This document shows positions 1 through 9,116 of a stretch of DNA of 19,238 bases, piece by piece. The stretch's first letter is position 1. The number at the start of each line of letters is the position of its first letter. The notes below the pieces were generated by a model that saw only the letters and a list, made by a program, of their open reading frames with translations, searched no databases and was not told the DNA's origin. This DNA comes from Spirogloea muscicola (taxonomy: Eukaryota; Streptophyta; Zygnematophyceae; Spirogloeales; Spirogloeaceae). The position numbers and the translations under genes were made by a program. The stretch lies in assembly GCA_009602725.1 (NCBI GenBank), contig WELB01000054.1, positions 390,309 to 409,546 on the forward strand. The letters are read 5' to 3'.

Positions 1-22
1 CCTCGGCGCGCGCCGACCGGCG

Positions 23-1904
23 ATGGCCATGGCGGCGGCCCCCCCCCCCCCGCCGCCCCTTGTGGCGCGCCCCCCCCGCCGCCTCGCCCTCGTCCGCTGC
101 CGCGCCTCCGCCCAAACCCCCCCCGCCGTCTCCACCACGCTGGCCGCGCTCAAGCGCGCCGGCCGCGTGGCCGTCATCCCCTTCATCATGGCCGGCGACC
201 CCGCGCTGGCCACCACCGCGGCCGCGCTGCGCGCCCTCGACGCCGCCGGCGCCGACGCCATCGAGCTCGGCGTCCCCTACTCCGACCCCCTCGCCGACGG
301 CCCCGTCATCCAGGCAGCCGCCACCAGGGCTCTCGCCGCCAACACCAGCCTGGCCGCCGTGCTCGACATGGTCGCCGAGGTGGGCCCCCATGTTGCGCAC
401 AGGCTCCTCCGCTTCACCTGCGCCTCTGCTTCCCCCCAACCCTACAGGCAACTGACGGCCGCGCCACAATGCCGAGCAAGCTCACACCTGCCTCCTGAGC
501 CGCTTCGCTCATCATCGCCGCTGCTCTCTCGCGGGTGGCTCGGCCTCCATAAGCCCGCAGCTGTCTCCCAGCTTGTCGGCGCCGCTCATCCTGTTTGCAT
601 ACTACAACCCCATCATGAAGAAGGGTCCTGAGGCCTTCATGCGGGCCCTCCGAGATGCTGGCGTTTCTGGTAGATAGCTCCTCCACCTCAATGCCCGCAG
701 CCGGCTCCACAGATGCAGGACGTGTATCAAAGAGCAGCATGCTTAGGCTCGTTGACCACCCTGCCACGGCAGACCTGCTTGAGACTGCATTGGTTCCGCC
801 GTTGCGAAGAGCAGGGCTGGTGGTTCCGGACATCCCCTTGGAGGAGACCCAGCCGCTGCGCGAACTGGCATCTGCTCATGGCCTTGAGCTGGTATGGCTG
901 CAGATTCTGCACCGTGCCCTTGCTACAGCTGGGTCTGTACTGTTCATTTGTCCATTCTGCTTGGAGTTAGACAGGCTTACAATTGTTTAAGTCAGGCCAG
1001 GTTGATCCCTCTGACATCCACCTTGCGGGCAGGTTCTTTTGACAACCCCAACAACTCCAACTGACCGCATGGCACAGATTGCAGAGGCCACTCAGGGCTT
1101 TCTGTACCTAGTAAGACCCCACTCCCTGTGTGACCCACATTATGGTCTACTTGGTTTTGTATGCATTGTGTCCATCCTTCTCTCATCAATGACCTCCGGC
1201 TTGCACAGGCCCTTGGTCGTCCTAAATCTTTATATTAAAGTCTTAAAGACAAGGTCGTGCTGTAACAGTCCACGTGGTTAGTGGCACTTGACAAGCAAGG
1301 AGCACAATCTGCGGCTGTTGAGAGTCCAAGTTCTTGCAGCTGAAGCTATTTGATGACTATGGCCTTGCAGGTCAGCTTGACAGGCGTCACTGGAACTCGA
1401 AAATCTGTCGAATCACGCGTTGAACAGCTGCTTAAAGACATCAAACAAGTAGGTGCTAGCATTCTCACGTAGTACTACTACATCCGCAAAGCCCTTCTCA
1501 AGAAGCAGACATGCTCCATCTTGTATTGGCAGCTTGTTCCACCGGATGAGATTGTGACTATTCAGCTTCTGCTTGAGCTTGTACATGCAGAAAACAGACA
1601 AGCCAGTAGCTGTGGGCTTCGGCATATCCACAGCAGAACACGCAGCCCAAGTAAGAAAGACTGGGCTATGCTTTGACTTTATTCTAGAAGACATATTACA
1701 CTTGTCAGGACAACTACGTTGCCTAACAGTATTTCCACTTTGTGTCAGGTGGCAATGTGGGGCGCAGACGGGGTTATTGTGGGCAGCAAGATGGTGCAAT
1801 TACTGCATAGTGCAGAGACACCTGAAGCAGGGGTTGATGCTATTGCAGCTCTCACTCATGAGCTTAAGCAAGCAGTGTCAAAACACCGTTCTGTCAATAC
1901 TTGA
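23..1904 (+). CDS. TSA: tryptophan synthase alpha chain, plastid-targeted, 7 exons
   Basis: The enzyme cleaves indole-3-glycerol phosphate to indole and glyceraldehyde-3-phosphate and passes indole to the beta chain, in the plastid stroma. Exons read as 23-379, 561-669, 815-891, 1033-1110, 1371-1448, 1591-1650 and 1749-1904; all introns are GT-AG and the phases join cleanly into 304 residues. Residues 1-35 or so are Ala/Pro/Arg-rich with no acidic residue, as expected of a chloroplast transit peptide. The barrel follows: IPFIMAGDP, then [15 protein letters not shown] with catalytic Glu81 and Asp92 (eleven apart, like Glu49 and Asp60 of the bacterial enzyme), [17 protein letters not shown], the loop-6 region [17 protein letters not shown], and [10 protein letters not shown] near the phosphate site. 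The first ATG is used as start; Met3 (ATG at 29) is an alternative. Only 22 bases lie upstream, so the promoter is outside the window. The family assignment is near certain; exact splice points are inferred. Confidence 0.95.
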
Positions 1905-2156
1905 TGTCCTATTTGTTTTCAACGAGTGAGGACTTCATGCCTAAGCCACTGGTCCATGATTTAGGTCTGTTTACTGCGATGTATGCCCATTGACTTGTGC
2001 AGTACTGAAAATTCGAGGAGGAAGAACTTTTCACTTAGTTATCAGTGTGGCTGCATAAGTTGAAGCCCTCTGCAAAAGGGTCCTTGGGTGACAGTGTGAT
2101 TGCAGACTATCATGGATCGTCAGTTCCCACGAGTATGCATATCCAAAATTGACAGG
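1905..2156 (+). other. 3' flank of the tryptophan synthase gene
   Basis: No coding sequence is recognisable. This presumably holds the 3' untranslated region and polyadenylation site of the upstream gene, but I see no clear poly(A) signal. The repeat patchwork begins just after it. Confidence 0.5.
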
Positions 2157-2301
2157 CTAACTTGGGGAGCCGGAGCTTACTGGAAGAGTTTTTTCTGACT
2201 TGGGGAGCCGAGCACCGCGGTGGAAGCCAGTGGCCTGACATGGAGCCGTGCTAGGGCACTTCGGTAGAGCCGCTTCCGCAAGGGAAAGAGGAGTGGCTTT
2301 G

Positions 2302-2440
2302 CCAATGGGGGCAAGGGCTGTGAGAAGCCAGCCCGAAAAGAATTGACAAAAGGGTCGACGGGGCCAAACGGAGGGGCCTGAAGCCACAATGACGAAGGGG
2401 CCTCAAGAAGCTGTCAGAACGGGTGGAGGATGACCACTCG
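2302..2440 (-). repeat. retroelement 3'-tail copy with hairpin (minus orientation)
   Basis: Read on the minus strand this matches the tail that follows the LINE-type stop codon at 18921: repeated GGCCCCT blocks, then TTCTTTTCGGGCTGGC, a hairpin (2315-2334) and CCCCCATTGG. The matching stretch at 18775-18880 shares the order CAATGGGGGCAA, GGCTG, GAAAAGCCAGCCC, GAGGGGCCT and AAGGGGCCT. The right border is unclear because the plus-strand coding remnant starts inside or next to it. A short 13-base direct repeat, ACTTGGGGAGCCG, sits just upstream at 2160 and 2198. Confidence 0.65.
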
Positions 2441-2569
2441 GTAGCTACGGCCCGTGCGCTGCACCTTCGTGCCGGGAGAGCCCTCGCTGCTGCCTCTGGC
2501 TCAGTCCAGGGGACCCACTTCCAGGACCCTAGCCTCTCTGATTTGCGGCTGCTTAGCAGGGGTTACTGA
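2435..2569 (+). pseudogene. C-terminal remnant of a LINE-type retroelement protein
   Basis: One open frame reads ARALHLRAGRALAAASG, then SLSDLRLLSRGY and a stop at 2567-2569. The same peptide, with modest changes, ends the minus-strand retroelement frame at 18921-19211 (HALHLRAGRALAAGSG and SLSDLRLLTRTY before its stop). Conservation at the amino-acid level in two separate copies, with the stop in the same place, shows that this is a coding C-terminus rather than chance similarity. Only about 45 codons remain; upstream similarity fades before 2435. It is a dead fragment. Confidence 0.75.
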
Positions 2570-2700
2570 GTAATTTGTAGCTGCTTTCTTTCTTTGTGTG
2601 CTTTGGTTTCTTAGCGCTTCCTCTGGCCCCCTTCTCGTTCTTTGTTCATTCTTTTTTGGGCTGGCTTGTCCAGCCCCTATCCTCAATGGGCGAGCCCTTT
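2570..2700 (+). repeat. retroelement 3'-tail copy with hairpin (plus orientation)
   Basis: This directly follows the stop codon of the remnant and matches the DNA after the stop of the 18921 copy: GTAGCTGC, a T/C-rich run, GGCCCC, then CATTCTTTTTTGGGCTGGC. A hairpin lies at 2658-2676 (GGGCTGG, 5-base loop, CCAGCCC). It is followed by CTCAATGGGCGAGC, a string that recurs as CTCTATGGGCGAGC near 16578. It is the best-preserved copy of tail plus hairpin in coding orientation. Confidence 0.7.
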
Positions 2701-2762
2701 CTACGAGTGAGGAGCCTCGAATCCGACAGACTAGCTGCCGGCAAACTATCGGAAGGGAAAAG
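2700..2762 (-). pseudogene. second, inverted remnant of the same retroelement C-terminus
   Basis: On the minus strand this reads DSLPAASLSDSRLLTR, matching DSFPAASLSDLRLLTR of the 18921 copy. At DNA level 2701-2755 and 18930-18980 share a run of about 50 bases with few differences (GAGTGAGGAGCCTC, then ATCCGACAGACTAGC). The normal stop is missing because the frame runs straight into the reverse complement of the preceding tail. Together with the plus-strand remnant it forms a tail-to-tail pair. Confidence 0.7.
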
Positions 2763-3202
2763 TGGACAAGGTCCAGAAGGGGGTCCCAGGGGCAAGGGGC
2801 AAGGGGCGGCGGGGGCCAGGAGCCCCCCCCCCCCCCCCCCCACCCTGGCCGACCCCCGCCGCTTCCTTTGGCCCCATCTATCAAGCCAGTTGCCGGTTAG
2901 GTGACATTCCCCCACTGGCCCAGCCCTGGCCACGCTGCCGCCCCCTTCGGCACTGCCGCCACCGCCGCCGCCGCCGTCGCTATCGCCACCCCGCTCTCGC
3001 CGCCTGCGCTGACGCAAGTTGTCGTGGCGCCGGATATCGACTTCTGGCCGTGCAGGCGCGGCCCGTGCGCGTCCGCCTCGCTGCTGGCTCGCCACTTCTT
3101 CCGCTGGCCGCCTGCAGACGCCTTTGTGACCCCAGCTTAGAGGCACCAATCGCGTCTGCCGGGCTGCCTGGACCGGTCTGCTCGTAATCTCGAGCGTCAG
3201 AT
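2763..3202 (+). promoter_or_regulatory. GC-rich 5' leader/promoter region of DEK1, with an upstream ORF
   Basis: A very GC-rich block with a run of 19 C at 2823-2841, then CCG-type trinucleotide repeats near 2955-2975. It resembles the GC-rich 5' ends of the other two genes in the window. A 79-codon upstream ORF (2901-3140) lies out of frame with DEK1 and has no family I recognise; it is Ala/Pro-rich. An in-frame stop at 3185-3187 precedes the DEK1 ATG, so the main frame cannot extend upstream. I see no clear TATA element and cannot place the transcription start. Confidence 0.5.
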
Positions 3203-6200
3203 ATGGAAGTACTCGTTCTTGATGACATTAGCCTAGGCGCAGTCTGCACAGGCTTTGCCTGCCTACTGCTGCTCCTCACTGCACTCTCCACGAGCATCCT
3301 CCTCGCCATTGACTGGCGCCTCTGGCGCATCTACAGGTACGCTAAGCCGACGAGTCTGACCTAGCGCATTGACTCTATTGTGACGTGCTGTGAGCATGGA
3401 CAGCCAAGCTATCGCACTTTTAGCTATCTGATGGCCTCGAGCCGCTTGCTAGCAAAGTGGCGCGCACGCTGAGCGCGGCTTGTGAGCCTCTCCGCGCGGG
3501 CGTGACGCCACAAGGGCCTGCTTCCCCCTCGCTTTGCCGCCGTCTAGTGCGTATCAACTTAGTGGCTAGGGCTAGCAGCTGTTCAGAGCTTCTCACATTG
3601 ACAACGGAAGTTGCAGGGAAACAATGAATAATTCATCTTCAATTTTGGGCTGTGCCAGTAATAGGTAGCTTCCATAGCTCTTTAGGCATTTGTAGCACTG
3701 AGGGCAAGGTTGAGAGCGGCCTCAATGTGGCTTGTGCAGCTGGATCTACGCCCGGGAGTGGCCTCAGGTTCTAAGGGGCCGGCAGCTTGCTCTCATTGCG
3801 GGGCTGGTCACCTGCCTGTCCTGGCTGCTTGTGCTCTCGCCGGTGGCACTTTTGCAACTTTGGGGCCTTGAGCTCATCCGCCGGCTGCCACGCCATGCCG
3901 TCGGCCTCGCTGTCTTGCTTGTTGGCCCTGCCGTGCTCCTGGCCTACTCTGGACTCATGCTTGCACGGCGCCAGCGGCAGAGCTCGCGTGAGTATACTTT
4001 TCTGCCTTGCAAACAAGTGCAAGCTAGTAAATGCATGGTAGATTGGCACCAGCTCTTCAAATGCTGTGCAGAAGTGTTGCAAGGGCTCGTCCAAGGTCTT
4101 CTTGACACAGTCACTGTCTAAGCTATGTACTCATGTTCTCGGTACCTCTTATTTGCAGGTGCGGTAGTAGTGCAGCTGCTTGCTGCAGGAATGCTGCTCT
4201 GCAGCTATCAGGTGGCAGCTATCTATGAAGCATCAAAGAGCTCAGCTTCTTATCACCTTTCTGTTGGCGGCTTCTTTTTCGGTTTGTCTGTTACTGCCAT
4301 GAGCGTCAACATGTGCTTCATCTGCCAAATGGCATATTCAGGTAAGCAGGCCAGCATAACCCCCGTCTTAACGCTACCAGCTTGTTGCTCAAAGACAAAC
4401 TGCTAATGTCTTCAGCAGCAACCCAGCATTCCTTCTGATAGCTTGAAAGGCTTGTCCTGTGAATTCTGAAAGCTTGGCCAGGCACTGTGCAACCTTGAAT
4501 AGTGCCTCCACCTCCGTGTCCTTACATATCAAGGAGGTTGGTCTCCTTCCGCATGACAGGCCCTGGCTTGGACATCGACGAATATGTTCGGCAGGCCTAC
4601 TCATTAGCAAGGACAGAGATGGTGGAGATGGGCCACTTTGATCACATTCAAAAGCCGCTGGAGCACAGTCAAACCCGTTCAAAGGCGAGGTGAGGCACAG
4701 AACTCCATCCATTGCAAGCCAGCACCTAGCCATGAAAGCAGTGTTAGCCAGCTTGTCAGGCGTTCAAGTGCTTGTCTTGCCAAGGTAGCTCAACCTCTAC
4801 TTAATGTCCTCTTGATGCTAAGTACTAAGGGTTGGTTGCAGGCGGATGAGCGCTTCCATTTCGTACATTTTGTCTGTGCTGGTCCTCACAGCTTACTCCA
4901 TTGCATATGGCATCACGGCAAAACAAGCACCCTGGCTCGGCGCACTTACAGCTTGTGCCGTGCTTGTCCTGGGTGAGGACAAGCTGCGGCGCATTAGCAC
5001 CTCATTCAAACTGTGACTGTCGTTATCATGAAAGGATGTTGGGAGGTCTGTCAGCCGGTGTAAATGGCATCCTTGCATGACCTGAAATACTGTTTGCCAC
5101 TTCTTGGGTTAAACAAGTCGATCTGACCCCCAGAGAGCCACTGGCTTTTCCAACATGATGCACCTACACATTCAATTTTAGATGCCGCTGAACTTCTGCG
5201 TTGTCCCGCTGTAGATTTCTGAGTGGCTCTTGTATGCATGAAGCTGCTGTTATATAGTGGCTCATCTATACATGAAGCTGCTGTGAAGCAGATTGGCAGA
5301 TGGTTGCCTGCGTGCTTGGTTTCAACATACTACAAAGCCGTGGATATGCTCTCGTCATTGCTGGAGCTTACCGTTTCTTCCTTATTGCATTTGGGACAGA
5401 GCTCTGGTAGGGCGCATGCAGTGGCTCCTATTCCCATTACCCGAGCATCTGGAACTTGTATATCAACCCATCAATAGGGCCACTGAGGTCAATGTACACC
5501 TACAGTGACCCTTCCTGCAGCAATTGTCACAAGTGGTAGCAACTTTCAAATCAGACTGTCAAAGTGCTCAGGTTCACGTCGTCTGCAGGTACCTTGGGCA
5601 CTGCCTTGCCTACGCCGCTGTGGCAGGCGTGCTCCTGTTTGCAGCCTTTGCTCGAACATATCCCGTGGTCAGCCGCTTGGATGCGAGAAGAGCTGCCTTG
5701 GCTGATACAATCAAGCAACTGCGTCTTGTCTATTCAAGGCGCAGTGTCTCCAATGGTAGAGGGCTTCAGAATCTTTCAGAGAAAGGAATTGGTGAGAGAC
5801 ATTATTCGGATTTGATTGATCTGGACTCAAGGTGCAGTGAAGCAGACAGCCTAGCTTCTTCTGGTCTTCATCCGTCCAGCGGTGAAAGTGAGAAGTCTGC
5901 AGGAGATGCAGTTGATGCCAGCAGGAAGTCTTTAGAAACTGCGTGCTCTGGAGTGGACATCAACATCAAGTTCATGTTGGAGCAGAAGGGCTGGGATGCT
6001 AGTCGCATTGAGGCTGCAATTCATGGCAACCATGGGCGTATGGGTGCTCAAATCGAAGAAGATGTTGCTGGAAAGCCTGCGCTGTGCCTGCACTGTGCTG
6101 TACAGTCGTTTCTGGGCTTTCCAGAGAGGATGTACTCAGTTCTTACTTTGGCCTTTGTCGTTGAAACTGTCCTTACACAATTTCTGGTCAATCAACACAT

Positions 6201-9116
6201 TTTCCTTGGCAATGCAAGCCGCCCCCTGGTAAGATTCGCTCGGGCGGTCTGTCTTGTTCTTATGTCCAGTCATAGTGCTTGCTTCTGAAGAGGTCAGGAA
6301 TGTGTGGCAGTCGAGGTCGTCAGCTCATACTTCAATTGGATGGAGCATATCAAAGTTGCACATCGTGAGCTTGACGATGTCAATCTCTCAGTCCGAGTAG
6401 GGACGCTGCAGTTTGTGAAGGAGAGTCTGCTTGCATGCCACATTGCTAATGAGCAATACCTGTTTTAGAATTGGCACGCGTCTTCACTTTGGCAAATTGG
6501 TATGCAAGTTTTCATCCTTGGTTTGACATTAGGGCAATATAACTGATTGTCAACTTGTGGCATCGTCTTTTGCCAGTATATCTATGGCTGCACGGCATTG
6601 CTGCTCGCACTCACAATTTGCTCTGCAGCAGTCTATATCCGCTTCCTCTGGGCAGAGGAAGGTGTCAATCTCAGTGGACGCTCCATACGAGTGAGTAGCT
6701 TATGCAGCTGCTAGCAGAGTGCCTTGAATGTTGACGGACACATGTTGCTGTTGTCTAGCTTGTTCGTTTAGTAAATGATGAGCATATGCTATTGCAGGCT
6801 GGTGCTATCTGCTGGTTACTTTCCACCTGCACTGGCCTCCTTGTCACGTTTTTAAGGTACTCAGTCCCTCCATGGTTTCCCAACTGTCATATCTTGGCAA
6901 TGTGATAATTGCATTGAAGTGCAGGTGTCTTGGAAGTTGCAGAAGGCAAAAACATATCTGGTTTGTTTGTACACAATTATGCTAGTACAACAATGACCCC
7001 TGTCTTGCTTGTGAGCTGTACAGCAAGTCCTCGATTGTGCTAGCTCTAGCAGTTACGCTGCCCATCATCTTGGCGGCACTGTCCTTGGGCATGCCACTAT
7101 GGGTCCACAATGGCTACGGCTTCTTCCACTCAGCTGCAATTGACCCATTCATACCACTCCACTCTTATACTTCAATCCAGGGCACCAGCCGATCCAGACG
7201 GGTGTGGAAACCCTATTCCTGCAAGCATGCTTGTTTCAGTGCTCGTGCACTGAATGCTCCACCTAGGATAACGTCGTCTTACTCACACTGCAATCTTGGA
7301 TGCAGGATATGGCAATGTTGCTCATCATTGTCATCTGCAGCGGATCAGTTGCTGCCCTTGGCTTCCTGATTGACCTGGCACCACTCGGAGATTTGCCTTA
7401 CCATGCAATGAGCAGTTCGCCCTATTCATCTCCCAGCTATATAGGGTGGACTATAGCTACCTTCACTGCATTGCTGATCACTTCAACACTTCCTGCTATA
7501 GCATGGTTCTCGACTTATCGAATCTCACCTTCGTCCATTGCGAGCATACTCACATTCATTGGTACGTCACAAATATAACACATGGGCTATGCAGAATTCG
7601 AGTGATTTGGTGCTTGGCCTAGGATAGTGCTCCTGTTTGCTGGATCAGCAGATATGTATCAGTGACCTATGCCTGTATGCAAAGGAGTCTTGATAGGAGA
7701 CTGACCAGGGCTTCAATGTCTTGCACAGTTGTGCTATTCGCTTACTGCGGCAGCACATTAAAACATGGGGTGGATGTAAGACATGATGGCATTCCAACTC
7801 GGGCTGACTACCTTGCGACATTCTTGCCCCTCTTTTGTGCCCCGGCATTGGTCCTTCTGATTGTAGGCCTCTACAAGTGGTGAGTTATTCAGATTTCATG
7901 AGCTTTTGCAGCTTCAAGTTTCACAGGAATGTGGTCTGAGCTTGCTTAGCACTGGATGTGACAGGAGAGATGCCAATTGGAAGTGGGAGCGAGGAACATG
8001 TTTGCTGGTTGGAGGAAGCTTGTTGCTGCTGTTGGGGGCCACCACTTGTGTCCTTGTGGCTGTTCACCCGCACGCGGTAGCTGCTCCGCATCTACGCATA
8101 CATGTCTAGAACGATTGTGATGCTGTCATATAGAGACTGCCAAAGCTTTCCAGGAAGCGCAGAGCCCATGCTGACCCATCCTGCACATGGTTGCAAAGAG
8201 CAAGTGTCGTTGAGCTTACTCTTCCCATACTCTTCCCAAGGTGCAGGTGGGGGAATCCATCTTGTTGGGATTGATTACAGCTTTGCTAGTACTGGTGGTA
8301 ATTCAGAGAGGAGCCAGAGGCGGAAGAATCCATTTCATTTCTGCAACTGAGTCTGTCCTCCTTGTCCTCTTAGCCTTCCTCCTCACAACAGCAGCGGTCT
8401 TCATTGGCGTCTTCACAGGTGTGCACAAATTCTGTGTTAGCTGAAGCCTGTTGGACTATGTTCTGCCTGGGCCTTCCAGACTTGCCTCTTCAAGCTTCTC
8501 GCCTTCTCCATTCAGGTCATTGGTTTGCCGGTGCTAGCGCCAGCTTCTTCACAATGTTAATCCTCGTCGCCACACCGTCACTTCAGGTGAGTGTGTTGCT
8601 TGACACAGTCACACCCGTTTTGCCTATCAGGAGACGTGTATACACACTGAATTGATGGAAGTTGTGAATGCGCTTGACAAACGCTTGAAGCTGACGTCTT
8701 GTGGCCATCATTTCACAGGTCATCCTGGCAAGCAGTGTCATTGTCTATCCACCAACCCTACTTCCAGCATTTGTCTACAATCAAACAGCAGACGCTGCAA
8801 CAAATTGCAGGTAGCTGGTCTACGCATATTACTAGAAAGCAAGTCAAGCCATGGGTTGACAAATCATGCATTGTGTACCCTAGGGAGGATACCTGCGGCA
8901 AGGCAGATCTCCAAATGTAGTAAACATTTGTCTATGCCTTCGTAATTGTGCAGCTGGCCTCTCGTGGTCCTCTTCTGTGCCGCTGTTGCACTTGTGGTGT
9001 GGGGTGTGGCAGCCAGCTTGCTGATTTTGCCAGTATATGTTGGGGTAGCTGTGACTGCCATTGTCCCTGTGGCCGTATTTGGTTTTGCACTCTCTCGCCC
9101 TTATCATTCCACGTCT
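3203..9116 (+). other. DEK1 membrane domain with inserted loop (exons 1-17)
   Basis: The N-terminus has the DEK1 pattern: a hydrophobic segment, then DWRLWRIYSWIYAREWP across the exon 1-2 junction. Exons 2-6 add further hydrophobic helices with LDIDEYVRQAY and, later, WYLGHC at the exon 6-7 junction, all shared with plant DEK1. Exon 7 (640 bases) carries the polar loop, about 180 residues rich in Ser, Asp and Glu, with one conserved patch (FMLEQKGWD), before membrane segments resume. Exons 8-17 hold the second block of helices, with landmarks LWVHNGYGFF, YIGWT, WFSTYR, LPTRADYLATFLPL-like spacing, WFAGAS and FGFALSRP. In plants this region is thought to sense or transduce a signal, perhaps mechanical, to the calpain; nothing here tests that. 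Confidence 0.85.

Noticed and set aside
414-833. 139-codon minus-strand open frame
   Set aside because: It overlaps introns 1-2 and exons 2-3 of tryptophan synthase and has no family motif.
2646-3187. Long open frames on both strands in the GC-rich block upstream of DEK1
   Set aside because: They mix repeat DNA with low-complexity Pro/Gly/Ala/Arg sequence around the 19-C run and lack motifs; only the 2901-3140 frame is kept, as a tentative upstream ORF.
6229-6576. Possible extra DEK1 exon in the 348-base intron 7
   Set aside because: Exons 7 and 8 join in phase 0 and continue the homology; translated intron frames match nothing in DEK1 and contain stops.
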